NCBI GenBank assembly: GCA_965660145.1
Contig: CBFHYX010000001.1
Coordinates: 62,001-126,000 of the forward strand
Direction: 5' to 3'
Length of the DNA stretch: 64,000 nt
Origin: JABURQ01 sp029243145
GTDB lineage: Bacteria; Planctomycetota; Planctomycetia; Planctomycetales; Planctomycetaceae
The position numbers and the translations under genes were made by a program. A model generated the notes under the pieces. It was not told the origin of the DNA and made no database searches. It worked only from the letters and a program-made list of their open reading frames with translations. Below, piece by piece: positions 8,056 to 15,642 of this stretch (position 1 is the stretch's first letter; every line of letters begins with the position of its first letter).

Positions 8056-9528
8056 TCACCCTTCAAAGTTCATTTGAGTCGTATCGATTTTACGGGTTTG
8101 TCTCCAAAACGCGGTCGCCGTGCCCCACCAGTTATTCACGATGCTACCTTGCGCATTTTTGTACCAGCTTGCGCAGTCACCGGCCCAGATCGTGGCATCC
8201 AATTTCTCTTGAAGTCGGCGGTCATATTCTTCCACGGCTTCTGGCTTGGGTTCGATCAATTGTGCCTTCCGTGTCGCTTGCGCGTTCAGGCATTTCAGAA
8301 GATAGTTCACCTGACATTCCACCATGAAGATGATCGAATTATGACCGAGATTGGTATTCGGGCCATACAGCATGAAGAGATTGGGAAAGCCGGCAGTCAT
8401 CATTCCGAGCAGTGTTTTGGGACGTGGTTGATAAGCCTCTTCGAGAGTCACACCATCGCGACCGACGATGCGCATCGGTTGAAGGAAACCGGTCGTTTCA
8501 AAACCGGTGGCAAAGATGGCTGCGTCCACGGGGATTGACTCGGCCTCGGTGACGACTCCAGTCGCGTCAAAATTTTCTAACGGTGCAGAGATCAACCGCA
8601 CGTTATCTCGGTTGAGCGTTTCGAGGTAATCGCTGGAGAGCAAAATTCTTTTGCAGCCGGGGGGATAGTCGGGAATGACGTCTGACTGGATTTCTTCATG
8701 GGCCTTTTTTTTCATGAGACGTGTCAGCCAGCGACGATACTCTCGGTTGGCAAAATTCTCGCCATGACCAAAGGCGACAAATCTGGCTTCGGAAAGCAGG
8801 AAAATCCAACCACGATGCAAACGCTGAGCGAAAGGAAGCCAACGGAATGCCCATTTCGCCCAAGCGGGATAACGGTAGTTATTGAGCGGATGGATCCAGT
8901 TTGGGCTCCTCTGAAAGAGCGTCACCGATTTTGCTTGCTGGGAAAGACCGGGCAGAAATTGAATGGCGCTTGCCCCGTTCCCAATGACGGCGACATCTTT
9001 CCCGGTAAGATCGATCTCTTTTCGCCAACGTGCAGAATGCCAGGTCGTTCCCTGAAATTCGTCTGCTCCGTCAATGTGTGGAATTTTCGGTCGATTCAGT
9101 TGTCCCACGGCGCTGATGAAAACATCAGCCTCGTGAGATTGGCCGTCACTGGTGGTGACTCTCCAAACCTTGGCAGACTCATCAAAAACGGCGTCTTCGA
9201 TGCCGGTCTCAAACTGAATGAATGGCCGAACCTCGAACTTGTCCGCACAACTCTGAAAGTATCTGAGGATCTCCGGTTGTCGGGCATATTTTTGCGACCA
9301 ATCATGTCTTCGATCAAACGAAAACGAATAGAGGTGCGAAGGAATGTCGCAACCAGAATTCGGATAGTGATTGTCGAGCCAGGTTCCGCCAACATCGGAG
9401 GATTTTTCGAAGACCTGAAAGGTACGGATTGCCGCTCGCTTTAACTGAATCGCCAGGCAGAGTCCACTCATACCGGCACCAGCGATAATGATGCGGGGGG
9501 AAGATGTCCGCAGAGCCGATAATGACAT
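8056..9528 (-). CDS. Baeyer-Villiger-type flavin monooxygenase
   Basis: This is a class B flavoprotein monooxygenase using FAD and NADPH. It has the FAD-binding GAGMSG (residues 17-22), the NADPH-binding GNGASA (183-188) and, between them, the Baeyer-Villiger fingerprint FxGxxxHxxxW as FQGTTWHSARW (158-168). ATGFE near residue 350 also fits. Such enzymes convert ketones to esters or lactones; substrate is not predictable here. I chose the ATG at 9528 because GAGGAT lies seven bases before it; the frame is open ten codons further up. The product has 490 residues, usual for the family. It is divergent from a reductase/hydrolase pair that could act in the same pathway. Confidence 0.9.
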   Translation of the reverse strand: MSLSALRTSSPRIIIAGAGMSGLCLAIQLKRAAIRTFQVFEKSSDVGGTWLDNHYPNSGCDIPSHLYSFSFDRRHDWSQKYARQPEILRYFQSCADKFEVRPFIQFETGIEDAVFDESAKVWRVTTSDGQSHEADVFISAVGQLNRPKIPHIDGADEFQGTTWHSARWRKEIDLTGKDVAVIGNGASAIQFLPGLSQQAKSVTLFQRSPNWIHPLNNYRYPAWAKWAFRWLPFAQRLHRGWIFLLSEARFVAFGHGENFANREYRRWLTRLMKKKAHEEIQSDVIPDYPPGCKRILLSSDYLETLNRDNVRLISAPLENFDATGVVTEAESIPVDAAIFATGFETTGFLQPMRIVGRDGVTLEEAYQPRPKTLLGMMTAGFPNLFMLYGPNTNLGHNSIIFMVECQVNYLLKCLNAQATRKAQLIEPKPEAVEEYDRRLQEKLDATIWAGDCASWYKNAQGSIVNNWWGTATAFWRQTRKIDTTQMNFEG

Positions 9529-9699
9529 GAAGATCCTCGTGAAATAGATGATTACCAAAAGTTTACGAGATCTGAGTGGTCAGGGAAACTGTGAGGCTCT
9601 TGCGGTTTTCAATTCAAACTGGTTTCTGCGGGCGTCAGGTCGTATTATGATTGCGTCAGGGAGCACTGACTATGTGAGGTTCTAGAGGAATCCTAGATA

Positions 9700-10689
9700 A
9701 TGTCTGAGATACAGCGAATTGCCATTACTGGAAGCTCTGGGTTTTATGGACGTGGGTTGATTGAACGAATCCGTACGCGATATCCCGAGGCGACCATTCT
9801 GGGACTCGATGTGATTGAACCGCCCGTTCATCCACCGGACGAATTTATTCAGTGCGATGTGACAAGTCCCGAGTTAGGTCAGTATCTCGAAACCTTCGCT
9901 CCTGATACAGTGATTCACCTCGCATTTGTTGTGAATACGATGCACGATACGAATCGAATGCACGCCATTAATGTCGGTGGAACGCGGAACCTGCTCACGG
10001 CTCTCGCAAAGATTCAACCGGCTCGACTTTTGGTCGCATCCAGCGCGACGGCTTATGGTGCTTGGGACGATAACCCGATTCCAATTTTTGAAGACCAGCC
10101 CTTACGTCCGCGGACGGAATATCGTTATGCACACGACAAGGTTTTCGTGGAAGAGTTACTGGTGGAGTTTCGCGAGCAGTCTCCCGATGTGGCCGTCAGT
10201 TGGACGAGGCCTGCAATCATTTATGGAGAAGGGGTCGAGAATTATTTGACGAAGTTTATTGTGAAAACTGCGATCATGGTTCTTCCTGACGGCCATAATG
10301 CCACTTTTCAGGCCGTGCATCTTGACGATGTTGTCGAATCGACTCTGACCATTTTGGATGCGAATGCAATGGGGCCGTTCAATGTGGCGCCTCCTGACTG
10401 GATCACTTTGAAAGATCTTGCCGCTCTGAAGCAGCAATTTAGTTTGAAATGCCCATTGTTCGTCTGTCGGATGTTTACCAATTTCTGGTGGGGTTTGAGG
10501 CTTCCTTTGTATTACTTCCCATCCGGCCTTTGGTATTTTATTCGTTTTCCTTGGGTGGTGACTCCCCATCGTTTGGAAAAAGAACTCGGCTACAAGTTTA
10601 AGTATTCGACGCTGGAAACGGTTCACCAGATGTTACGAGACGGTGGCATTAAAAATATTCCCGAATTGACATCCGACTCCCAAAACTAA
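9700..10689 (+). CDS. NAD(P)-dependent epimerase/dehydratase (extended SDR)
   Basis: The product is an extended short-chain dehydrogenase/reductase. The nucleotide-binding motif TGSSGFYG covers residues 10-17 (GxxGxxG), and the catalytic pair is Tyr143 and Lys147 in YAHDK, preceded by SSATAYG. The family acts on sugar nucleotides, steroids and other alcohols or ketones; the sequence does not fix the substrate. The C-terminal part (YYFPSGLWYFIRF) is hydrophobic and could touch the membrane. The gene is followed 34 bases later by an alpha/beta hydrolase on the same strand, so the two are probably cotranscribed. It faces a Baeyer-Villiger-type monooxygenase across a 171-base divergent intergenic region. 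Confidence 0.88.
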   Translation: MSEIQRIAITGSSGFYGRGLIERIRTRYPEATILGLDVIEPPVHPPDEFIQCDVTSPELGQYLETFAPDTVIHLAFVVNTMHDTNRMHAINVGGTRNLLTALAKIQPARLLVASSATAYGAWDDNPIPIFEDQPLRPRTEYRYAHDKVFVEELLVEFREQSPDVAVSWTRPAIIYGEGVENYLTKFIVKTAIMVLPDGHNATFQAVHLDDVVESTLTILDANAMGPFNVAPPDWITLKDLAALKQQFSLKCPLFVCRMFTNFWWGLRLPLYYFPSGLWYFIRFPWVVTPHRLEKELGYKFKYSTLETVHQMLRDGGIKNIPELTSDSQN

Positions 10690-10723
10690 CGGCTCTCAGG
10701 TTTCCGAGAATCAATATCGCATC

Positions 10724-11611
10724 ATGACGCCGAACTCTCCTCCCGAACCTGTTAAGCGTACTGTCAACGTGGATGGTCATGAGATTGCCATCGTTGATGG
10801 AACCGCTGGGCGTACGGGGCCTCCCGTCGTCTTTGTGCATGGGATCCTGATGTCGGTTCATCTCTGGCCCATGTTATTACGAGGGACTTCGCTCGACCGT
10901 TACCGTTGGATTTCGGTGGGGTTGCCGGGACATTCACCCAGTGTTGCACCAGAGAATTTTTCAGCGGACGACGTGACCGAAAAACTTTTTTCGGCGTCTC
11001 TGATGACGGCCATCGATCAATGTTTCGAGGGAGAATCGGTGCATCTTGTGGGCTGGTCAACAGGCGGTTATGCCGTCCTTATGACAGCCGCCGAATACCC
11101 ACAGAGGGTGAAAAGTGTGGTCAGTCTCAGCGGATTTGTGAGAGGCCAGTGGGGACATTTACTCGGTTATTTTCAATTCGTGTCGCAAATCTGGTGGAGA
11201 GGTTGGGCGGTTCCTCTCGGGATGAAGTTGGTTGCCTGTTCGCCGCATCTCTACCGTGCGTTTCGATGGCTGATGACCATTAAGGCGATTCCCAAGACTG
11301 AGTTGATGCGGGAAGTGACCGAGATGTCTTACGCCGATTATCGACAGAATGATTTTCAGGTCATGCGAAACCTGTTTTCGGGACTCAAAAATATTGACAG
11401 TTCGGTACGACTGTCAGAAATTAAGGCGCCGGTTCTTGTTCTCAGTGGTGAACGAGACAAGGTCATCATTCCCGCAGAAACCAAACACATCAGCGAATTA
11501 TTAGCGAACACAAAATTGGTCGAGCAAGCCGGCGTCGGACATTTGTTCTACTCAGAAGGACGTGAGCAGACATTGTTGCAGATTGATGAATGGATTTCTC
11601 AATACGGTTGA
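10724..11611 (+). CDS. Alpha/beta-fold hydrolase
   Basis: A 295-residue soluble hydrolase. The oxyanion segment VHGILMS follows the first strand, the nucleophile elbow is GWSTGG with Ser112, and the late motifs GERDKVI (acid region) and GVGHLFY (catalytic His) are in the expected order. Substrate is unknown: esters, lactones and haloalkanes are all possible within the fold. It begins 34 bases after the SDR gene and is likely in the same transcript. With the divergent monooxygenase, a ketone to ester to acid sequence is conceivable, but this is inference from neighbourhood alone. No signal peptide is seen. Confidence 0.85.
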   Translation: MTPNSPPEPVKRTVNVDGHEIAIVDGTAGRTGPPVVFVHGILMSVHLWPMLLRGTSLDRYRWISVGLPGHSPSVAPENFSADDVTEKLFSASLMTAIDQCFEGESVHLVGWSTGGYAVLMTAAEYPQRVKSVVSLSGFVRGQWGHLLGYFQFVSQIWWRGWAVPLGMKLVACSPHLYRAFRWLMTIKAIPKTELMREVTEMSYADYRQNDFQVMRNLFSGLKNIDSSVRLSEIKAPVLVLSGERDKVIIPAETKHISELLANTKLVEQAGVGHLFYSEGREQTLLQIDEWISQYG

Positions 11612-11635
11612 TCATCGCCAGCTCAGATTGTTGTC

Positions 11636-13297
11636 TTAGCCATCAAACTTGGCCGCCATCGGCATGCGACGACCAGTGCCGAAAGCTCGTTGTGACAACT
11701 TGATACCCGGAGGCATCTGACGCCTTTTGAATTCGTTGCGATCAAGTTTATTAGCAACCCAGCGTACGGTCTCTTCAGAAAACTCTTCGCACAACGTGGC
11801 GACCGATTTATGCTGCTCGATCAATCCAGCAAGAATTTGATCGAGAATTTCGTAAGGGGGAAGGCTGTCTTCGTCTTTTTGATCGGGTGCCAATTCGGCA
11901 CTGGGTGGTTTTGTGATAATATTATTGGGGATCACTTCTCGACCCTCGCGCGTCTCGTTGATATAACGACACAACGCATAGACATCCCGTTTGAATAAGT
12001 CGGAGAGAACCGCAAAACCTCCGGCCATGTCTCCGTAGATCGTGCAATAGCCGACGGCAAGTTCGCTTTTATTTCCGGTTGCCAGCGCCATCCAGCCGTG
12101 CGTGTTACTCCGCAGCATGACACAAGCACCGCGGATGCGCGCTTGCAAATTTTGATCGGGCAATCCCAACGGCTGCAACTTCAAATCTTCACCGATGACC
12201 GGTGTGGCTTCATACGCCTGATGAATTTCGTCGATGGGAATGGTCTCGGCATCGACTCCCAACGCCTGCACCAATTTTTCGGAATCACCAATACTGTGAT
12301 CGGTACTGTATCGGCTGGGCATCATTAGGCAGTGGACATGATCGGGCCCCATCGCGGCAGCGGCAATGTAAGTTGCCAAAGCACTATCAACGCCGCCCGA
12401 CAAGCCGAGCACACAATCGGTAAACCCACACTTGGTCATATAGTCGCGAAGTCCCAATACCAGAGCATCCAACAGTGCCTCTTCGTACGGTGTTTCCGCA
12501 TCGGCGATCGGTTTGGGAAGCTGATCAAGATCGACGACCTGGAAGTCTTCTTGAAACGATGCCGCTTCGATCACCATTTCTCCCCTTCCATTTAACACAA
12601 AACTGTGTCCGTCAAAGACAAGGTCATCGTTCCCCCCCACCTGATTGACGAACAAAAATGGCCGGTGATGTCTTTCCACATGACTGCGAACAAGATTGAG
12701 CCGTTGATGCCGTTTATCGCGTTCAAAGGGAGACGCTGACAAATTAATGAAGCATTCCACACCTTGTGTGGCAAGCTCAAAGATTGGATCAGGATGCAGG
12801 GCGGGATTTTGATGATAGCGGGTGGTTCTTTCGCCCCACCAAGCATCTTCACAAATATGGACTCCCAGCTTTCGTCCCTGGAAGATCATGGGAGTGATTT
12901 TTCGAGCGGGAGCGAAATATCGCTGTTCGTCGAAAACATCATAATTGGGCAGCAATGTTTTATGAATCGTAGATTGAACTTGTCCATCAGCAATCAAACT
13001 CGCCGCGTTGGCAATCGACTGTGCAGGCATTTCGCGTCGCGTCGGATGCCCAATAATCCCCGCGACTTGCTGGAAGACTTCTGCTTGTGCGAGTTGAGCG
13101 AGTGCTGCATCACAACGACCGACAAAACCCTCACGTAAAAGAAGGTCTTTGGGGGGATAGCCACTGATTGAGAGTTCGGGAACTACCAACAATTCCGCAT
13201 CAGCTTCAACCGCTTTTTGAGCGGCCTCAAGGATGAGCTGGCAATTGCCGGAAATATCTCCGACGATGGGATTGATCTGGGCAAAAGCAATTTTCAC
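11636..13297 (-). CDS. nadE: Glutamine-dependent NAD+ synthetase
   Basis: The enzyme makes NAD+ from deamido-NAD+, ATP and glutamine, the last step of NAD synthesis. The N-terminal nitrilase-type amidase domain has its triad Glu41 (PELSISGYPPKD), Lys113 (HKTLLPNYDVFDE) and Cys149 (HICEDAWW). The C-terminal synthetase domain has the ATP-pyrophosphatase loop SGGVDS at 300-305, plus the later TGNKSELAVGY and KPPSAEL motifs. Length of 553 residues is right for the two-domain form. The start is GTG at 13297; no strong ribosome site is visible. It ends 24 bases from the convergent hydrolase gene. Confidence 0.96.
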   Translation of the reverse strand: MKIAFAQINPIVGDISGNCQLILEAAQKAVEADAELLVVPELSISGYPPKDLLLREGFVGRCDAALAQLAQAEVFQQVAGIIGHPTRREMPAQSIANAASLIADGQVQSTIHKTLLPNYDVFDEQRYFAPARKITPMIFQGRKLGVHICEDAWWGERTTRYHQNPALHPDPIFELATQGVECFINLSASPFERDKRHQRLNLVRSHVERHHRPFLFVNQVGGNDDLVFDGHSFVLNGRGEMVIEAASFQEDFQVVDLDQLPKPIADAETPYEEALLDALVLGLRDYMTKCGFTDCVLGLSGGVDSALATYIAAAAMGPDHVHCLMMPSRYSTDHSIGDSEKLVQALGVDAETIPIDEIHQAYEATPVIGEDLKLQPLGLPDQNLQARIRGACVMLRSNTHGWMALATGNKSELAVGYCTIYGDMAGGFAVLSDLFKRDVYALCRYINETREGREVIPNNIITKPPSAELAPDQKDEDSLPPYEILDQILAGLIEQHKSVATLCEEFSEETVRWVANKLDRNEFKRRQMPPGIKLSQRAFGTGRRMPMAAKFDG

Positions 13298-13678
13298 GAT
13301 GATGGGCCGATGTTTGCAGAATGAATAATGGCGTGTAAGAGAGTAGACGGTATCGAAGTCATTCTGGTTCTCTCTGAGATCATTCCTATTGCTATCGGGG
13401 AAATAGAGTGGGAAAGATGGAGAAAATCCTCAGAAGCAATGTTGGTTCAGGTAGTATAGGGGGTTCGTGTTGTGCGGATAGGTCCGGTTTTATCGAAAAC
13501 CCCTGTTTTCACTATTGGTTGGGGTATTTTCGAGTCGAATGCGATTATAGGAAGTCCAATCCCCAAGGTCTTCAAGAGTCAAATTGCGCATCAAACATTA
13601 TTTCATTGATCACAATCGGGCTCATGTAGTTTTCACTATCTTATTTATCATTCGGCTCCCACGGAAGGGAACGACGAG
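13298..13678. other. Intergenic region between divergent genes
   Basis: These 381 bases separate nadE (leftward) from the Gln-rich exported protein (rightward) and must contain both promoters. A 73-codon frame at 13408-13629 is open, but composition and lack of a ribosome site argue against a gene. I see nothing else. Confidence 0.5.
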
Positions 13679-15502
13679 ATGCGAATGGAATCACTGTCGA
13701 AGAAAACCGTCACGATTTTTCTCATGAGCTGTGGTGTCAGCGGCATGATGACAGTCAGCGCACACGCTCAGTGGGGCTGGAATCCGTTCAGCTCTCGTTC
13801 GCAGGCCCCACCCCAGGCAACACAGGAAAAATCGAGTTTTTTCAATTCTCCTTTTGAATTGAAATCTCCACTCAACAATTTCGGTAGTGAGAACAAAACG
13901 GCTGCTCGAACGACTGGCAATGTGCAATCGGCACGACCGATTTCGGATTCTACTCGCCGTGCCATTGTCGAATTGTCACGCAACTATTCCCTCCAGCAGC
14001 GACAATTATTTATTAAGTCGTTTGCGGGTTTGACGGATCAGCAAGCACAACAACGGTTACAATTAGCCGCCAATGCTCAATCAGGTGGTAAGCGCCCGGC
14101 ATCCCCAACCACACAACCAGCCACTCAATATGCATCTCGTGTGCAACAATCGCAGTCGTCTGAACAGGCACGTTTGCAAGCAGAAGTCGACTATCGAAAC
14201 CAGCAAAGCGCTGGGCAACGCAGGTCCACACGCCCCGTGGCCCAATCACCTCTCGGATTAGGTCAAGGAAATCCATGGGGTGCTACTAATTCCCAACAGC
14301 CACGTATTGAACAGTCGATGATTCAGACAAGCTACCAACAGCCACAACAATCTGGAATGTCTCAAACGCGACCAGCCTCAAAGACAACTGTGCAGAATCC
14401 TTTTCTTCGTCGTCAGCAAGGATTGGGGCAACAGTCACAACAGCAAAATGCCTCGTCACAAGGACGAGCAAGCATGAGTCCCGCTCCTTCAGTCTATCCT
14501 CCCAACTCTGGTTATGATCGTTCGAGGGTTCCGCAGGAGAATCATCCCGGGATGGTAACGACACAGAGTAATATCTCAGTGAAACCCGAACGCGATCAAA
14601 AGTCCTTGATGCCCGTGATTCGTCCCGCTTCCAGCGAGGTGAATACTTCTCATTACGAAGGTAATTACCAACCGGCGAAGAGTGAAGTTGCACCCCAACG
14701 ATTTGAACCGGTGACAACCGCGGTTCCCACATCAAGAGCAAGCGCGCAACCCGTAAATCAGTTTGTCCCTTCGAGAGAGATCGGCGGGCCGGAGTTGAGC
14801 TTGTTAATTTCGCGAGCAGAAGCACTCGCCGCTTCTTCAACACCCGGACCTTCTGAAGAAGCCAAACAACAACACATTACTCGTCACGTAGACTTGCGAC
14901 TGCTCTACCTATTGTCTGGACAACGGGATCGAGCTCTGATGGCGATTCCCGGAGTTCCGAAGAACGAGCAGGCATTCTGGACTCGCACCTTCTGGGCGCT
15001 GTCCAACTATCTCGATCATCCCAACTATCCCGATAAGTCTGATCGAACGACGGTCGCTCTCGAACAACTCCGCAGTGCAATCAAGTCGTTACAGGGTGAT
15101 GCACATTTGGTGGTGCGAAACGCGGCCTTCTGTTCGGAAATTGATAGCTTTGGAAGTTACCAACGGTTCGAGCGAGAAGAATTTGCTCCGAGTCAAGACG
15201 TCCTGATTTACAGCGAACTGGATAACTTCAAAAGCGAGCAAACATCGGAATGCCAATACCGTACGGTGTTGAAGTCTTCAATTCGCATTATTGAAGCCGG
15301 TCCGAATGGTCGAGTAATTGATACCGTCGACTACAGCCCGACCGAAGATCTTTGCCACTCACAACGCGGCGACTTCATGCAAGGATACAAATATCAGTTG
15401 CCGGCTCGGATTACACCGGGAAGTTATGTGATGCAATTGGCCGTGGAAGACCAGCTTTCCGGCAAGCGTGCCAATTATTCCATGAATTTTTTGGTGCGAT
15501 AA
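13679..15502 (+). CDS. Exported Gln/Ser-rich protein with a conserved C-terminal domain
   Basis: I cannot assign a function. The 607-residue product starts with a signal peptide ending near AHAQ (residue ~30), then has a long low-complexity stretch (about residues 40-360) rich in Gln, Ser, Pro and Arg, likely disordered. A folded C-terminal part of about 240 residues follows, with helices first (VDLRLLYLLSGQRDRA) and then strands, ending GSYVMQLAVEDQ and NYSMNFLVR, which suggests a beta-sandwich. Planctomycetes carry many such periplasmic proteins. The next gene, 140 bases downstream on the same strand, is a membrane-anchored transglutaminase-like protein, so they may work together in the cell envelope. 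A purine-rich AGGGAACGACGAG precedes the ATG. Confidence 0.75.
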   Translation: MRMESLSKKTVTIFLMSCGVSGMMTVSAHAQWGWNPFSSRSQAPPQATQEKSSFFNSPFELKSPLNNFGSENKTAARTTGNVQSARPISDSTRRAIVELSRNYSLQQRQLFIKSFAGLTDQQAQQRLQLAANAQSGGKRPASPTTQPATQYASRVQQSQSSEQARLQAEVDYRNQQSAGQRRSTRPVAQSPLGLGQGNPWGATNSQQPRIEQSMIQTSYQQPQQSGMSQTRPASKTTVQNPFLRRQQGLGQQSQQQNASSQGRASMSPAPSVYPPNSGYDRSRVPQENHPGMVTTQSNISVKPERDQKSLMPVIRPASSEVNTSHYEGNYQPAKSEVAPQRFEPVTTAVPTSRASAQPVNQFVPSREIGGPELSLLISRAEALAASSTPGPSEEAKQQHITRHVDLRLLYLLSGQRDRALMAIPGVPKNEQAFWTRTFWALSNYLDHPNYPDKSDRTTVALEQLRSAIKSLQGDAHLVVRNAAFCSEIDSFGSYQRFEREEFAPSQDVLIYSELDNFKSEQTSECQYRTVLKSSIRIIEAGPNGRVIDTVDYSPTEDLCHSQRGDFMQGYKYQLPARITPGSYVMQLAVEDQLSGKRANYSMNFLVR

Positions 15503-15642
15503 TCGACGACCGTCACAGCAAAAACGCTGGTGAATCTCTGATGAATTCCCAGTCGGGATATTGAGAATGACTCTGAGTGCTGTATGATTGATCATGGTAG
15601 GAACCTTTCCTATGAATGACTCGATTATCCACGAGGTGTCTC

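Noticed and set aside
8698..9444. 248-codon antisense frame in the monooxygenase gene
   Set aside because: It overlaps a well-supported gene and has shadow-like composition and no start signal.
13408..13629. 73-codon frame in the nadE-upstream intergenic region
   Set aside because: No ribosome site, odd Cys/Gly/Ser content, and position in a divergent promoter region.
14286..14843. 185-codon antisense frame in the Gln-rich gene
   Set aside because: Low-complexity DNA produces long open frames in several phases; the product is Arg/Ser-rich and unconvincing.
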